DNA of 64,000 nt, from NCBI GenBank assembly GCA_029203165.1, contig CP119308.1, positions 1,240,001 through 1,304,000 of the forward strand, given 5' to 3'. Source of the DNA: Candidatus Microbacterium colombiense. Lineage in GTDB: Bacteria; Actinomycetota; Actinomycetes; Actinomycetales; Microbacteriaceae. A program made the position numbers and the translations under genes. How positions within the stretch are numbered: position 1 is the stretch's first letter; each line of letters begins with the position of its first letter. This document shows positions 52,606 through 60,254 of this stretch, one piece after another. The notes beneath the pieces are model-generated. The model had not been told where the DNA came from. It worked only from the letters and a program-made list of their open reading frames with translations, and made no database searches.

Positions 52606-53277
52606 TCAGGATCCGAGGTGCTTCAGCGCCTCCCGGCGGGAGAGCGGTGACAGGTCGCGGGCGTCCACGAAGGTGCGTACCCACCCGGGGTCGATCCGTG
52701 CCAGCTCGCGCAGTGCCCAGCCGATGGCCTTGCGGATGAAGAACTCGCGCTCCGCCGCGTTCGCGTCGATCACGACGGTGAGCAGGTCGCGGTCGGTCGC
52801 CCCCCGCCGGCCGAGCTGCGAGATGATGCTGGCGCGGCGGATCCACATGTCGTCATCGCGAGACCAGCCGCGCAACAGGGGAGTCATCTCGCCCGGGTGA
52901 GCATCGAGCGTCTCCGCGAGCCGGTGCGCGATCTCGTCGACGTGATCCCACCACGCCCCGGTGCGGATCATCTCCTCGTGGACAGGGAGCATGTCGAGAC
53001 GTGCGCGCAGGGGACGCAGTGCGGTGAGTGCGGTCGCGGCATAGCGTTCCTCGCGGTGGGTGGCATCGCGCCAGAGGAGAAGCGCGGCGTCACGGAGCAG
53101 CGTGGGATCGGTCACGCCCTTCGTCTGCGTCGAGACCAGCCGTCGCACGATCGGCACCCGAACCCCGTGGAACGGCATCGCGGACTTCATGTACGACTGC
53201 TGCGCGGGTGCGAGGGCGGGATCGGCGGCATCGATGAGGGCGAGACGGATACGCCGCGCGAGCTCGTGAGAAGGCAC
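52606..53277 (-). CDS. DNA alkylation repair protein (AlkD-like HEAT repeat)
   Basis: A 223-residue all-helical protein of the AlkD/DNA alkylation repair family. QQSYMKSAMPFHGVRVPIVRRL near the N-terminus (in two parts), the aromatic TGAWWDHVDEIAH and the FFIRKAIGWALRELARIDP region are the family signatures. The last contains helices lining the DNA-binding groove. These glycosylases excise positively charged alkylated bases. GTG 53277 is 7 nt after TAGACT (53285-53290), so it is leaderless. Confidence 0.88.
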   Translation of the reverse strand: MPSHELARRIRLALIDAADPALAPAQQSYMKSAMPFHGVRVPIVRRLVSTQTKGVTDPTLLRDAALLLWRDATHREERYAATALTALRPLRARLDMLPVHEEMIRTGAWWDHVDEIAHRLAETLDAHPGEMTPLLRGWSRDDDMWIRRASIISQLGRRGATDRDLLTVVIDANAAEREFFIRKAIGWALRELARIDPGWVRTFVDARDLSPLSRREALKHLGS

Positions 53278-53331
53278 GAGGGCGAGTCTAGAAGGCTGCG
53301 CGGGAGAATCTTCAGAGAAAGCTCCGGGGGT

Positions 53332-53358
53332 TGTCGATCTCGGTCGTTTCCGTTCGAC
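53332..53358 (+). promoter_or_regulatory. Candidate ECF42-type promoter
   Basis: TGTCGA at 53332-53337, a 17-nt spacer and CGAC at 53355-53358 lie 50 nt upstream of the DGPF gene. This resembles, as I remember it, the bipartite TGTCGA / CGA promoter described for ECF42 sigma factors, one of which is encoded just downstream. Self-activation is the natural reading. Confidence 0.55.
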
Positions 53359-53407
53359 GTCATTAGTGAGAGGGTCGAAGAACGGCCCACCGATCAAGGA
53401 GAACATC

Positions 53408-53833
53408 ATGAAGTACATGCTGATCATGCGCGCGACCGACGAAGCCGTCGAGGCCTACAAGGACGTGCCGTTCGAGCAGGTCATCGAGGCCATGGGCAAG
53501 TACAACGAGTCCATGATCAAGGCCGGCGTGCTGGCGGCGGGCGAAGGCCTGACCGATGCGGCCGAGGGTTTCGTCGTCGATTTCAGTGCCGAGACGCCCC
53601 TGATCACCGACGGCCCCTACGGTGAGACCAAGGAACTGTTCAACGGCTTCTGGATCCTCGAGGTCTCCAGCCGTGAAGAGGCGGCGGAGTGGGCGAGCCG
53701 CGCACCCCTCGGACCCGGGTCCTTCCTCGAGGTGCGCCGCGTGACCGACATGTCGGACTTCCCCGCCGACAACGAGTGGATCGAGAAGCAGGCGGGCTGG
53801 CGCGACGAGGCCGCCCAGCGCGCTCAGCAGTGA
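53408..53833 (+). CDS. YciI-related DGPF protein, partner of the ECF sigma factor
   Basis: A 141-residue YCII/DGPF-domain protein. KYMLIMRATDEAVEAY and TDGPYGETKELFNGFWIL (DGPY at 68-71 in the place of DGPF) are diagnostic. Genes of this type nearly always sit beside ECF42 sigma factors and are their direct targets. Biochemical function is unknown, though YciI folds resemble dimeric ferredoxin-like enzymes. ATG 53408 follows AAGGAG by about 6 nt. The sigma gene starts 1 nt after the stop. Confidence 0.92.
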   Translation: MKYMLIMRATDEAVEAYKDVPFEQVIEAMGKYNESMIKAGVLAAGEGLTDAAEGFVVDFSAETPLITDGPYGETKELFNGFWILEVSSREEAAEWASRAPLGPGSFLEVRRVTDMSDFPADNEWIEKQAGWRDEAAQRAQQ

Positions 53834-53834
53834 C

Positions 53835-55121
53835 ATGACCGATCCCTCCGCCGCGGCGACGGTGCCCTCGGCTCCCGACAGGGATGCGGAGCGTGCCGTC
53901 ACCGCGGTGTGGCGTATCGAATCGGCGCGGATCGTCGGCACCCTGGCGAGGCTGGTCGGTGACTTCGGACTCGCGGAAGACCTGGCTCAGGAGGCGCTTC
54001 TCGACGCGTTGCGGCAGTGGCCGTCCGACGGCGTTCCGCGAAATGCGGCCGCATGGCTCACCGCAGTGGCCAAGCGCAAGGCGATCGACGGCTGGCGCCG
54101 ACAGGAGCGCCTGGATGCGCGGGTCGCCGTCATCGCCCACGACCTCGAGCGCGAGCAGGCGGAGGCGCCGGATGCGCCGTGGGATCCGGATGCCGTCGAC
54201 GACGACGTGCTGCGTCTGATCTTCATCTCCTGCCACCCGGTGCTGTCGCGCGAGGCTCAGGTCGCGCTCACGTTGCGTGTGGTCGGCGGACTCTCGAGCG
54301 AGGAGATCGCGCGGGCCTTCCTGGTGCCGACCGCGACCGTGCAGCAGAGGATCGTGCGGGCCAAGAAGACCCTGGCAGCGGCGAGCGTGCCGTTCGAGCT
54401 GCCACCGCGGGAGGAGCAGTCGCAGCGGCTGGCCGGCATCCTCGGAGTGCTCTACCTGATCTTCAACGAGGGTCATGCCGCCAGCAGCGGGGCGGACTGG
54501 ATGCGGCCCGAGCTCAGCGATGAGGCCATCCGACTTGCCCGCGTGCTCGCTGCGCTGATGCCGAAGGAGCGCGATGTGCACAGTCTGCTCGCGCTGATGG
54601 AGCTGACCGCGGCCCGGTTCCCCGCACGCGTCGATGCGGCCGGCGATCCGGTGCTCCTCGCCGATCAGGACCGGCGACGGTGGGACAGGAGCCGCATCGC
54701 CCGGGGACGCGCGGCCCTGGCACGCGCCGACGATCTGGGCGGTGGGCGCAGTCCCTACGGGCTGCAGGCAGCCATCGCGGAATGTCACGCGGTCGCCGCA
54801 TCGGTCGACGAGACCGACTGGGATCGGATCGTGTTGCTCTATGAAGCACTCGGCCGTATCGCACCGTCGCCGGTCGTCGAGCTCAATCGGGCTGCCGCGG
54901 TCGCCATGGCCACCGGGCCTGCGTCCGCACTGCGCATCATCGACGCGCTGTCGGCATCCGGCGCGCTGCGCGGCTATCACCTGCTGCCGGCCACCCGGGC
55001 CGAACTGCTGCTCCGACTGGGTCGCGACGATGAGGCCAGGAGCGAATTCGCCGTGGCAGCAGGGCTCGCGGGCAACGATCGCGAGCGCGCGCTCCTCGAG
55101 CAGAAGGCGCGCGAACGCTGA
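53835..55121 (+). CDS. ECF42-type RNA polymerase sigma factor
   Basis: A 428-residue sigma factor. Region 2 includes LVGDFGLAEDLAQEALLDAL (about residues 40-59), and region 4 LRVVGGLSSEEIARAFLVPTATVQQRI (in two adjoining parts, about 145-172). An additional 230-residue helical C-terminal extension follows, with LYLIFNEGHAAS and TPR-like repeats (VVELNRAAAVAMATG, YHLLPATRAELLLRLGR). This long extension is the hallmark of ECF42, replaces an anti-sigma partner in that group, and is needed for activity. No anti-sigma gene is nearby. Confidence 0.92.
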   Translation: MTDPSAAATVPSAPDRDAERAVTAVWRIESARIVGTLARLVGDFGLAEDLAQEALLDALRQWPSDGVPRNAAAWLTAVAKRKAIDGWRRQERLDARVAVIAHDLEREQAEAPDAPWDPDAVDDDVLRLIFISCHPVLSREAQVALTLRVVGGLSSEEIARAFLVPTATVQQRIVRAKKTLAAASVPFELPPREEQSQRLAGILGVLYLIFNEGHAASSGADWMRPELSDEAIRLARVLAALMPKERDVHSLLALMELTAARFPARVDAAGDPVLLADQDRRRWDRSRIARGRAALARADDLGGGRSPYGLQAAIAECHAVAASVDETDWDRIVLLYEALGRIAPSPVVELNRAAAVAMATGPASALRIIDALSASGALRGYHLLPATRAELLLRLGRDDEARSEFAVAAGLAGNDRERALLEQKARER

Positions 55122-55158
55122 GTTGTGACGCGAGAGGCCGCACGCAGTGAGACATGAC

Positions 55159-55192
55159 AAGAGGCCCGCCTCCGAACGGAGACGGGCCTCTT
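55159..55192. terminator. Bidirectional terminator between the sigma factor and Bax inhibitor genes
   Basis: 16-nt arms (55159-55174 and 55177-55192, one mismatch) in the 83-nt gap between convergent stops. The innermost pairs must open to form the loop. TT follows on one side and the arm begins AA on the other, so it can serve both directions. Confidence 0.82.
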
Positions 55193-55204
55193 CGTGTGTC
55201 AGCG

Positions 55205-56125
55205 TCAGTTGCTGCCGCGGGCGATCGCGATGATGCGCAGGATCTCGACGTAGAGCCAGACGACGGTCACCATGATGCCGAAGGCACCGAGCCAGCCGTA
55301 CTTGCGGGGAGCGCCGTTGCGCACGCCCTGCTGGATCTGATCGAAGTCGAGCACCAGCGAGTACGCCGCCATGATCACGACGAGCACACCGATGATCAGT
55401 CCGAGCGGGATGCCGAAGACCTCCTGGCTGAACAGACCGAACGCGTTGGTGTTGATGCCCGTCCACATGAGGACGAGGTTCAGCAGCGAGAAGACCAGGT
55501 AGCCGCCCATGGCGATCATGAAGACCTTCGTGGCCTTCTTGGAAGCGCGGATCTTGCCGCTCGCGAAGAGGGCCAGGGTCACACCGACGACCGCCACGGT
55601 CGCGAGAGTGGCCTGCGTGACGATGCCGGGCCAGCGCACCTCGAAGAACGCCGAGATGCCACCGATGAAGAGGCCCTCGAACGCCGCGTAGGCGAAGATC
55701 AGCGCGGGGCGCACCTTCTTACGGGACGTGAAGCTGATCACCATGGCGAGCACGAAGCCGCCGAGTGCGCCGACGATCCACGGGAGCAGGTTGACGGCCG
55801 CGGGGTTGTACGGGTTGTAGGCCGGGGCTGCGACACCGCCGAGGGTCAGCACCCAGCCGATGGCCGCGGTGACGAGCAGGATGGCGAAGAGACCGGCGGT
55901 CTTCCACACCGTGTCCTCGACCGACATGCGGTCGGTCTCGATCGCACCGGCAGGCGGGGCCGCGTACATGCCTTCGAGCTGCGCGTTGGCGGCAGCATCC
56001 ATAGCGGCGTGCTGGAACGATGCGTTCTGTGCGCCCTGAGCAGCCTGGGGCGAGCCCGGGTAGGTCGCGACGTTGCGCGGATCCTGCTGCTGGAACGCCG
56101 GGTTGTTGAAAGCGAAATTGCTCAT
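55205..56125 (-). CDS. Bax inhibitor-1 / YccA family membrane protein
   Basis: A 306-residue protein with a polar, Gln/Ala-rich N-terminus of about 70 residues and seven hydrophobic segments after it. KVRPALIFAYAAFEGLFIGGIS, at the centre, and the C-terminal LDFDQIQQGVRNGAPRKYGW with its acidic pair match the TMBIM group, whose bacterial members are pH-sensitive calcium-leak channels. The ATG at 56125 begins MSNFAFNNPAFQQQD. Confidence 0.9.
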   Translation of the reverse strand: MSNFAFNNPAFQQQDPRNVATYPGSPQAAQGAQNASFQHAAMDAAANAQLEGMYAAPPAGAIETDRMSVEDTVWKTAGLFAILLVTAAIGWVLTLGGVAAPAYNPYNPAAVNLLPWIVGALGGFVLAMVISFTSRKKVRPALIFAYAAFEGLFIGGISAFFEVRWPGIVTQATLATVAVVGVTLALFASGKIRASKKATKVFMIAMGGYLVFSLLNLVLMWTGINTNAFGLFSQEVFGIPLGLIIGVLVVIMAAYSLVLDFDQIQQGVRNGAPRKYGWLGAFGIMVTVVWLYVEILRIIAIARGSN

Positions 56126-56215
56126 TGGTGGGCCTCACTCCAAAAGGGGGTCGTAGGTCGCTTTCCTCTACGATACCCGCGAGGTGCGGGCGTCGGGGTG
56201 TTCTACGCTGAGAGC

Positions 56216-57202
56216 GTGCCCAGGAAATCACCCCTCGTCATCGGGCACCGCGGTGCGCCCGGCTATCGCCCGGAGCACAGTCGCTCCTCGTACGAGCTCG
56301 CGCTCGCGATGGGAGTCGACGCCGTCGAACCGGACATCGTCGCCACGAAGGACGGCGTGCTGGTCGTGCGGCACGAGAACGAGATCTCCGGCACGACCGA
56401 TGTCGCCGCCCATCCGGAGTTCGCCGAGCGCAAGACCACCAAGCGCGTCGACGGCGAGGCCCTCACCGGGTGGTTCACCGAGGACTTCACCTGGGCGGAG
56501 CTGTCGACGCTGCGCAGTCGTGAACGTCTGCCCGAGGTGCGGCTTTCGAGCGCCACCTTCGACGGCTCGCAGATGATCCTGCGCCTGAGCGACCTGCTCG
56601 ATCTGGTGCGTGCCGGGTCCGTGGAGCACGGGCGTGAGATCGGCGTGGTGCTGGAGGTCAAGCACGCCACCTACTTCGCAGGTATCGGCCTGGACCTCGC
56701 TCCGTTGATCGAACGCGATCTGCGCGCGGCGGGGTGGGCCGACGGCGAGCTGCCGCTCATCATCGAGTCGTTCGAATCGACGGTGCTCGGCCAGCTGCGC
56801 GGGCGCGGCATCGCCGCCTCCTACGTCTATCTGATCGAGGCCTCCGGACGACCGTTCGATCTGCTGACCGCGCAGGGCAAGCAGGCCAGAAGCTACAAGG
56901 CGACCGTGACGCCGCAGGGACTCGACGACCTCGTCGGACGGGTCGACGGCATCAGCGTGAACAAGAAGATGCTGCTGGCGGCCGGCAACACGATCGTCGA
57001 CGACGCCCACGCGCGCGGACTGAAGGTGTTCACCTGGACGTGCCGCCCCGAGAACGCGTTCCTGGCGGCGGAGTACCGCGGTCCGGGCGGGCGGGGCGCG
57101 TACGGCGACTACGAGGCCGAGTGGGGCGCGATCGCACGCACCGGCGTGGACGGGGTCTTCGTCGACCACCCCGACCTCGGCGTGAGTTTCTTCCGGAGCT
57201 GA
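56216..57202 (+). CDS. Glycerophosphodiester phosphodiesterase
   Basis: A 328-residue TIM-barrel GDPD that hydrolyses glycerophosphodiesters to glycerol-3-phosphate and alcohol. The catalytic GHRGAPGYRPEHS (His near residues 10 and 20) and the metal acids EPDIVATKDGVLVVRHE, followed by FTWTCRPENAFL, are present. There is no signal peptide, so it acts in the cytoplasm. GTG 56216 lies 6 nt after TACGCT (56204-56209). Confidence 0.93.
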   Translation: MPRKSPLVIGHRGAPGYRPEHSRSSYELALAMGVDAVEPDIVATKDGVLVVRHENEISGTTDVAAHPEFAERKTTKRVDGEALTGWFTEDFTWAELSTLRSRERLPEVRLSSATFDGSQMILRLSDLLDLVRAGSVEHGREIGVVLEVKHATYFAGIGLDLAPLIERDLRAAGWADGELPLIIESFESTVLGQLRGRGIAASYVYLIEASGRPFDLLTAQGKQARSYKATVTPQGLDDLVGRVDGISVNKKMLLAAGNTIVDDAHARGLKVFTWTCRPENAFLAAEYRGPGGRGAYGDYEAEWGAIARTGVDGVFVDHPDLGVSFFRS

Positions 57203-57209
57203 CCGAGCC

Positions 57210-57671
57210 TCAGAACGGGCCGAGGACGTCGGTCACCGGTCGGTCCAGGGCGAGGGAGCGCAGCGGGGCGAGGATCTCACGCTCCTCGAAGCGGAAATGC
57301 GACTCCATGATCGCGCCGATCCCGTCGAGGTGGCGCCCGATCGACACCGCGTCCTCATCGCGTTCCGCCGCGGCGCGCAGCGCGCCGAGCAGGTGCGAGA
57401 GCATCGCGTGATCCTGCATGAGCTTGTCGATCACGTCACCGAGTTCGGGGTGCTCGACGCGCAGCGCCGGGAACAGCGCACGATCCTCGCTGCGGTGGTG
57501 GCCGTCGAGCGCGCTGCAGAATCCGATGCAGAAGAGGACGAGTTCGGATGCCGCGTCCGGGGCTCGCTCTCCACCGTCGAGCGCGTCTCGGGTCGCGGCG
57601 AGGGCTGCGCGCAGACGGGTGTGGGCCGCGCGCAGCTCCTGATCCCAGGCGTGCAGACGGGCGGCATCCAT
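57210..57671 (-). CDS. Hemerythrin-like HHE domain protein
   Basis: A 153-residue four-helix protein with iron-ligand-like residues spaced as in HHE domains: His in AAHTRLRAAL, HHRSEDRALFP, HAMLSHLL and ESHFRFEEREI. Such proteins bind a di-iron centre and respond to oxygen or nitric oxide, or store iron. ATG 57671 is 6 nt after TACACT (57678-57683). Its stop is 7 nt from the convergent GDPD stop. Confidence 0.88.
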   Translation of the reverse strand: MDAARLHAWDQELRAAHTRLRAALAATRDALDGGERAPDAASELVLFCIGFCSALDGHHRSEDRALFPALRVEHPELGDVIDKLMQDHAMLSHLLGALRAAAERDEDAVSIGRHLDGIGAIMESHFRFEEREILAPLRSLALDRPVTDVLGPF

Positions 57672-57699
57672 CCGCCCAGTGTAGGCGTGGGGGAAGGGC

Positions 57700-58098
57700 T
57701 CAGAGGGTGCGGTCGAAGGCGCCGCGGCGCGTGGAGACGATCTCCTTGCCGAGCGGCATGAGTGAGATGGGAACCAACTTGAAGTCGGCGATGCCCATCG
57801 GGATGCCGATGATCGTGATGCACAACGCGATCCCCGACACGATGTGACCGATGGCGAGCCACCAGCCGGCGAGGATCACCCAGAGCACGTTGCCGAGGAA
57901 CGAGCCGACGCCGGCGGTGGGGCGGCTCACGACCTCGCGGCCGAATGGCCAGATCGCGTACCGGGCGATGCGGAACGAGGCGATCGCCCAGGGGATCGTG
58001 ACGATCGGGATGCACAACAGGATTCCCGCCAGCACGTAGCCGAGGAACAGGGCCCAGCCGGCCAGGATGACCCAGATGATGTTGAGGATCGTGCGCAT
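57700..58098 (-). CDS. YccF domain membrane protein
   Basis: A 132-residue membrane protein with the paired YccF repeats: ILNIIWVILAGWALFLGYVL and LGNVLWVILAGWWLAIGHIV, each followed by a CIPIVTIPWAIASFRIARY-type or CITIIGIPMGIADFKL-type stretch. Function of the family is unknown. A CACAAT hexamer ends 6 nt before the ATG. Confidence 0.9.
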   Translation of the reverse strand: MRTILNIIWVILAGWALFLGYVLAGILLCIPIVTIPWAIASFRIARYAIWPFGREVVSRPTAGVGSFLGNVLWVILAGWWLAIGHIVSGIALCITIIGIPMGIADFKLVPISLMPLGKEIVSTRRGAFDRTL

Positions 58099-58187
58099 GC
58101 ATCGATTGTGTCACCGGTCGCCGCGGCCGGCTGAGCATCCGCCCCGAGGTCCCGGGATTCGATGCTTCCGGATGCCAGACTGACCGC

Positions 58188-59117
58188 ATGAGTGGAATCG
58201 TCGTCGACGCCGTCAGCCGATCGTTCGGGTCAGTCCATGCGGTGCGAGGCGCGACGCTGCACGCCGCGGAGGGGCGCGTCACCGGACTCGTCGGTCCGAA
58301 CGGCGCCGGTAAGACCACCCTGCTCCTGATGCTGGCATCGCTGCTCGCGCCGGACGAGGGAACGATCCGGATCGGGGGAATCGACCCCTCGGCCGACCCG
58401 TTGGCCGCCCGGCGGCTGCTCGGGTGGATGCCCGACGCCCTCGGCGCCTGGCCCTCTCTCACTGCTCGCGAGACCCTCGTCACCACCGCCCGGCTCTACG
58501 GGATCGCGACGCCCGATGCCGCACAGCGTGCCGCGCAACTGCTCGAACTCGTGGGTCTCGCCGCTCTCGCCGACTCCCCGGCCAAGGTGCTCTCGCGCGG
58601 ACAGAAGCAGAAGCTGGGACTGGCGCGCGCGCTCGTGCACGATCCGCAGGTGCTGCTTCTGGACGAACCGGCTTCCGGACTCGATCCGGAGGCGCGTGTG
58701 CAACTGCGGGTGTTGCTGCGTCGCCTCGCTGCCGAAGGGCGGACGGTGCTGATCTCGAGTCACATCCTGTCCGAGCTCGAAGAGGTGGTCGACGATGCGG
58801 TGTTCCTGGTCGCCGGATCGGTCGTCGATGCGTCTCCTGCGCAGGCGACCTCGCGCGCGTGGCGTGTGCGACTCGTCGGTGCGACCCCCGAACGGGTGAA
58901 CGCCGATTCCTGGCAGGTCGCGTCCACCCTCGGCGTGCCGGCCGAATCGCTCGGCGCGGACCGCGGTGCCGTGCTGCTCGGACTCGACGGCGACGAGGCT
59001 GCGGCCCAGGCGCTGCGCCGACTCGTCGAGGCAGGACTGCCGATCGCGGAGTTCGCGCCCGCGCAGAGCGACCTCGAACACACGTTCCTGAACCTGCAGC
59101 CGGAGGCCGACGCATGA
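58188..59117 (+). CDS. ABC transporter ATP-binding protein
   Basis: A 309-residue ATPase of CcmA/DrrA type, usual for two-component exporters. Walker A GPNGAGKTTLLLM, signature LSRGQKQKLGLARAL (Gly-Gly replaced by Arg-Gly) and Walker B VLLLDEPASGLDPEA are followed by a C-terminal domain of about 90 residues typical of this group. It overlaps the permease gene by 4 nt. The substrate is unknown. Confidence 0.9.
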   Translation: MSGIVVDAVSRSFGSVHAVRGATLHAAEGRVTGLVGPNGAGKTTLLLMLASLLAPDEGTIRIGGIDPSADPLAARRLLGWMPDALGAWPSLTARETLVTTARLYGIATPDAAQRAAQLLELVGLAALADSPAKVLSRGQKQKLGLARALVHDPQVLLLDEPASGLDPEARVQLRVLLRRLAAEGRTVLISSHILSELEEVVDDAVFLVAGSVVDASPAQATSRAWRVRLVGATPERVNADSWQVASTLGVPAESLGADRGAVLLGLDGDEAAAQALRRLVEAGLPIAEFAPAQSDLEHTFLNLQPEADA

Positions 59118-60130
59118 GCATCTCGCACATCACCACGATCGCCCGACTCGAACTCACGCAGCGCCTGCGGAGCATCAGCTGGTACGTGCTGCTCGGCGTG
59201 TTCGCCGTCGTCCTGATCGGCGTCACCGTTCTCGCGTTCGCGGTGTACTCCTGGGATGACTTCGCCGGTGCGGGCGTCTACTCGATCGTCGTCAACATGG
59301 TGCTGCTGCTCGTCGTGCTCGTGTCGCCCACACTGAGCGGTAATGCGATCAACGGCGACCGGGAGGCCGCCACGCTCGCCGCGATCCAGGTGACTGCAGC
59401 CTCGACGGGCGACATCATGATCGGGAAGCTGCTGGCCGCGGTCGCGACCGGTGGCGCCTTCCTGGTCGTTGCGCTGCCCTTCCTCGCTATCTCGCTGCTC
59501 GGGGGCGGTGCCGACGCGCTCGTGCTGCTCGTCTCGCTGCTCGTGCTCGCCGTCGAGATCATCATCGTGGCCGCGATCGGCGTGGGCCTCAGCGGGCTGA
59601 TCGCTCGTCCCCTGTTCTCCGTCGCCACCACGTACCTCGTGGTGGCGGGTCTCGTGATCGGCACGCTCATCGCGTTCACCCTCGGGGGTCTCGCCGTGCG
59701 CAGCGAAGCGACCACGTACAGCCGGCCCTATGACTCCCAGGGCAACCCGGACTGCGACAGCTGGGACACGTCGACGTACGAGGTTCCCCGATTCGACCTC
59801 GTCTGGTGGGCGCTCGCCGCCAACCCGTTCGTGGTGCTCGCCGACGCCACCCCGACCGAGTTCACCAAGGACGGCTACCCGGTCGACCTGTTCGGTCAGA
59901 TCAAGCTCGGCGTGCGCTATGCGCAGCAGTCGCCGCTCGAACAGCGCTGGGACGACTGCGACATGAGCCAGACCTCGCAGACTCCGCGCGAGGTGATCGA
60001 CTCCACCGTGCCGAGCTGGTTCGTCGGGCTCGGCGTGCAGGTCGTCATCGCCGGAGGCCTGTTCGCGGGGGCCTGGGCGCGCACGCGCACCCCGGCGAAG
60101 CGGCTGCCCCCGGGAACGCGCATCGCCTGA
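59114..60130 (+). CDS. ABC-2 type permease
   Basis: A 338-residue partner of the preceding ATPase, with about six helices. The N-terminal LELTQRLRSISWYVLLG and the NGDREAATLAAIQVTAASTGDI loop (ATPase contact, given in part) are usual for ABC-2 exporters. A large extracytoplasmic loop at about 195-310 contains three cysteines and precedes the last helix. Substrate unknown. Confidence 0.88.
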   Translation: MSISHITTIARLELTQRLRSISWYVLLGVFAVVLIGVTVLAFAVYSWDDFAGAGVYSIVVNMVLLLVVLVSPTLSGNAINGDREAATLAAIQVTAASTGDIMIGKLLAAVATGGAFLVVALPFLAISLLGGGADALVLLVSLLVLAVEIIIVAAIGVGLSGLIARPLFSVATTYLVVAGLVIGTLIAFTLGGLAVRSEATTYSRPYDSQGNPDCDSWDTSTYEVPRFDLVWWALAANPFVVLADATPTEFTKDGYPVDLFGQIKLGVRYAQQSPLEQRWDDCDMSQTSQTPREVIDSTVPSWFVGLGVQVVIAGGLFAGAWARTRTPAKRLPPGTRIA

Positions 60131-60254
60131 TCGAGGCGGGGCCGCCGAACGGCAACCCTGCGTTCACGGTGCGGACACCGCACGGTCGTGGCACGGTCAT
60201 CCGACATCGGTGGTCTGGTCGGGTACCCGTCCGCGTACCCGACACAGGAGTCCC

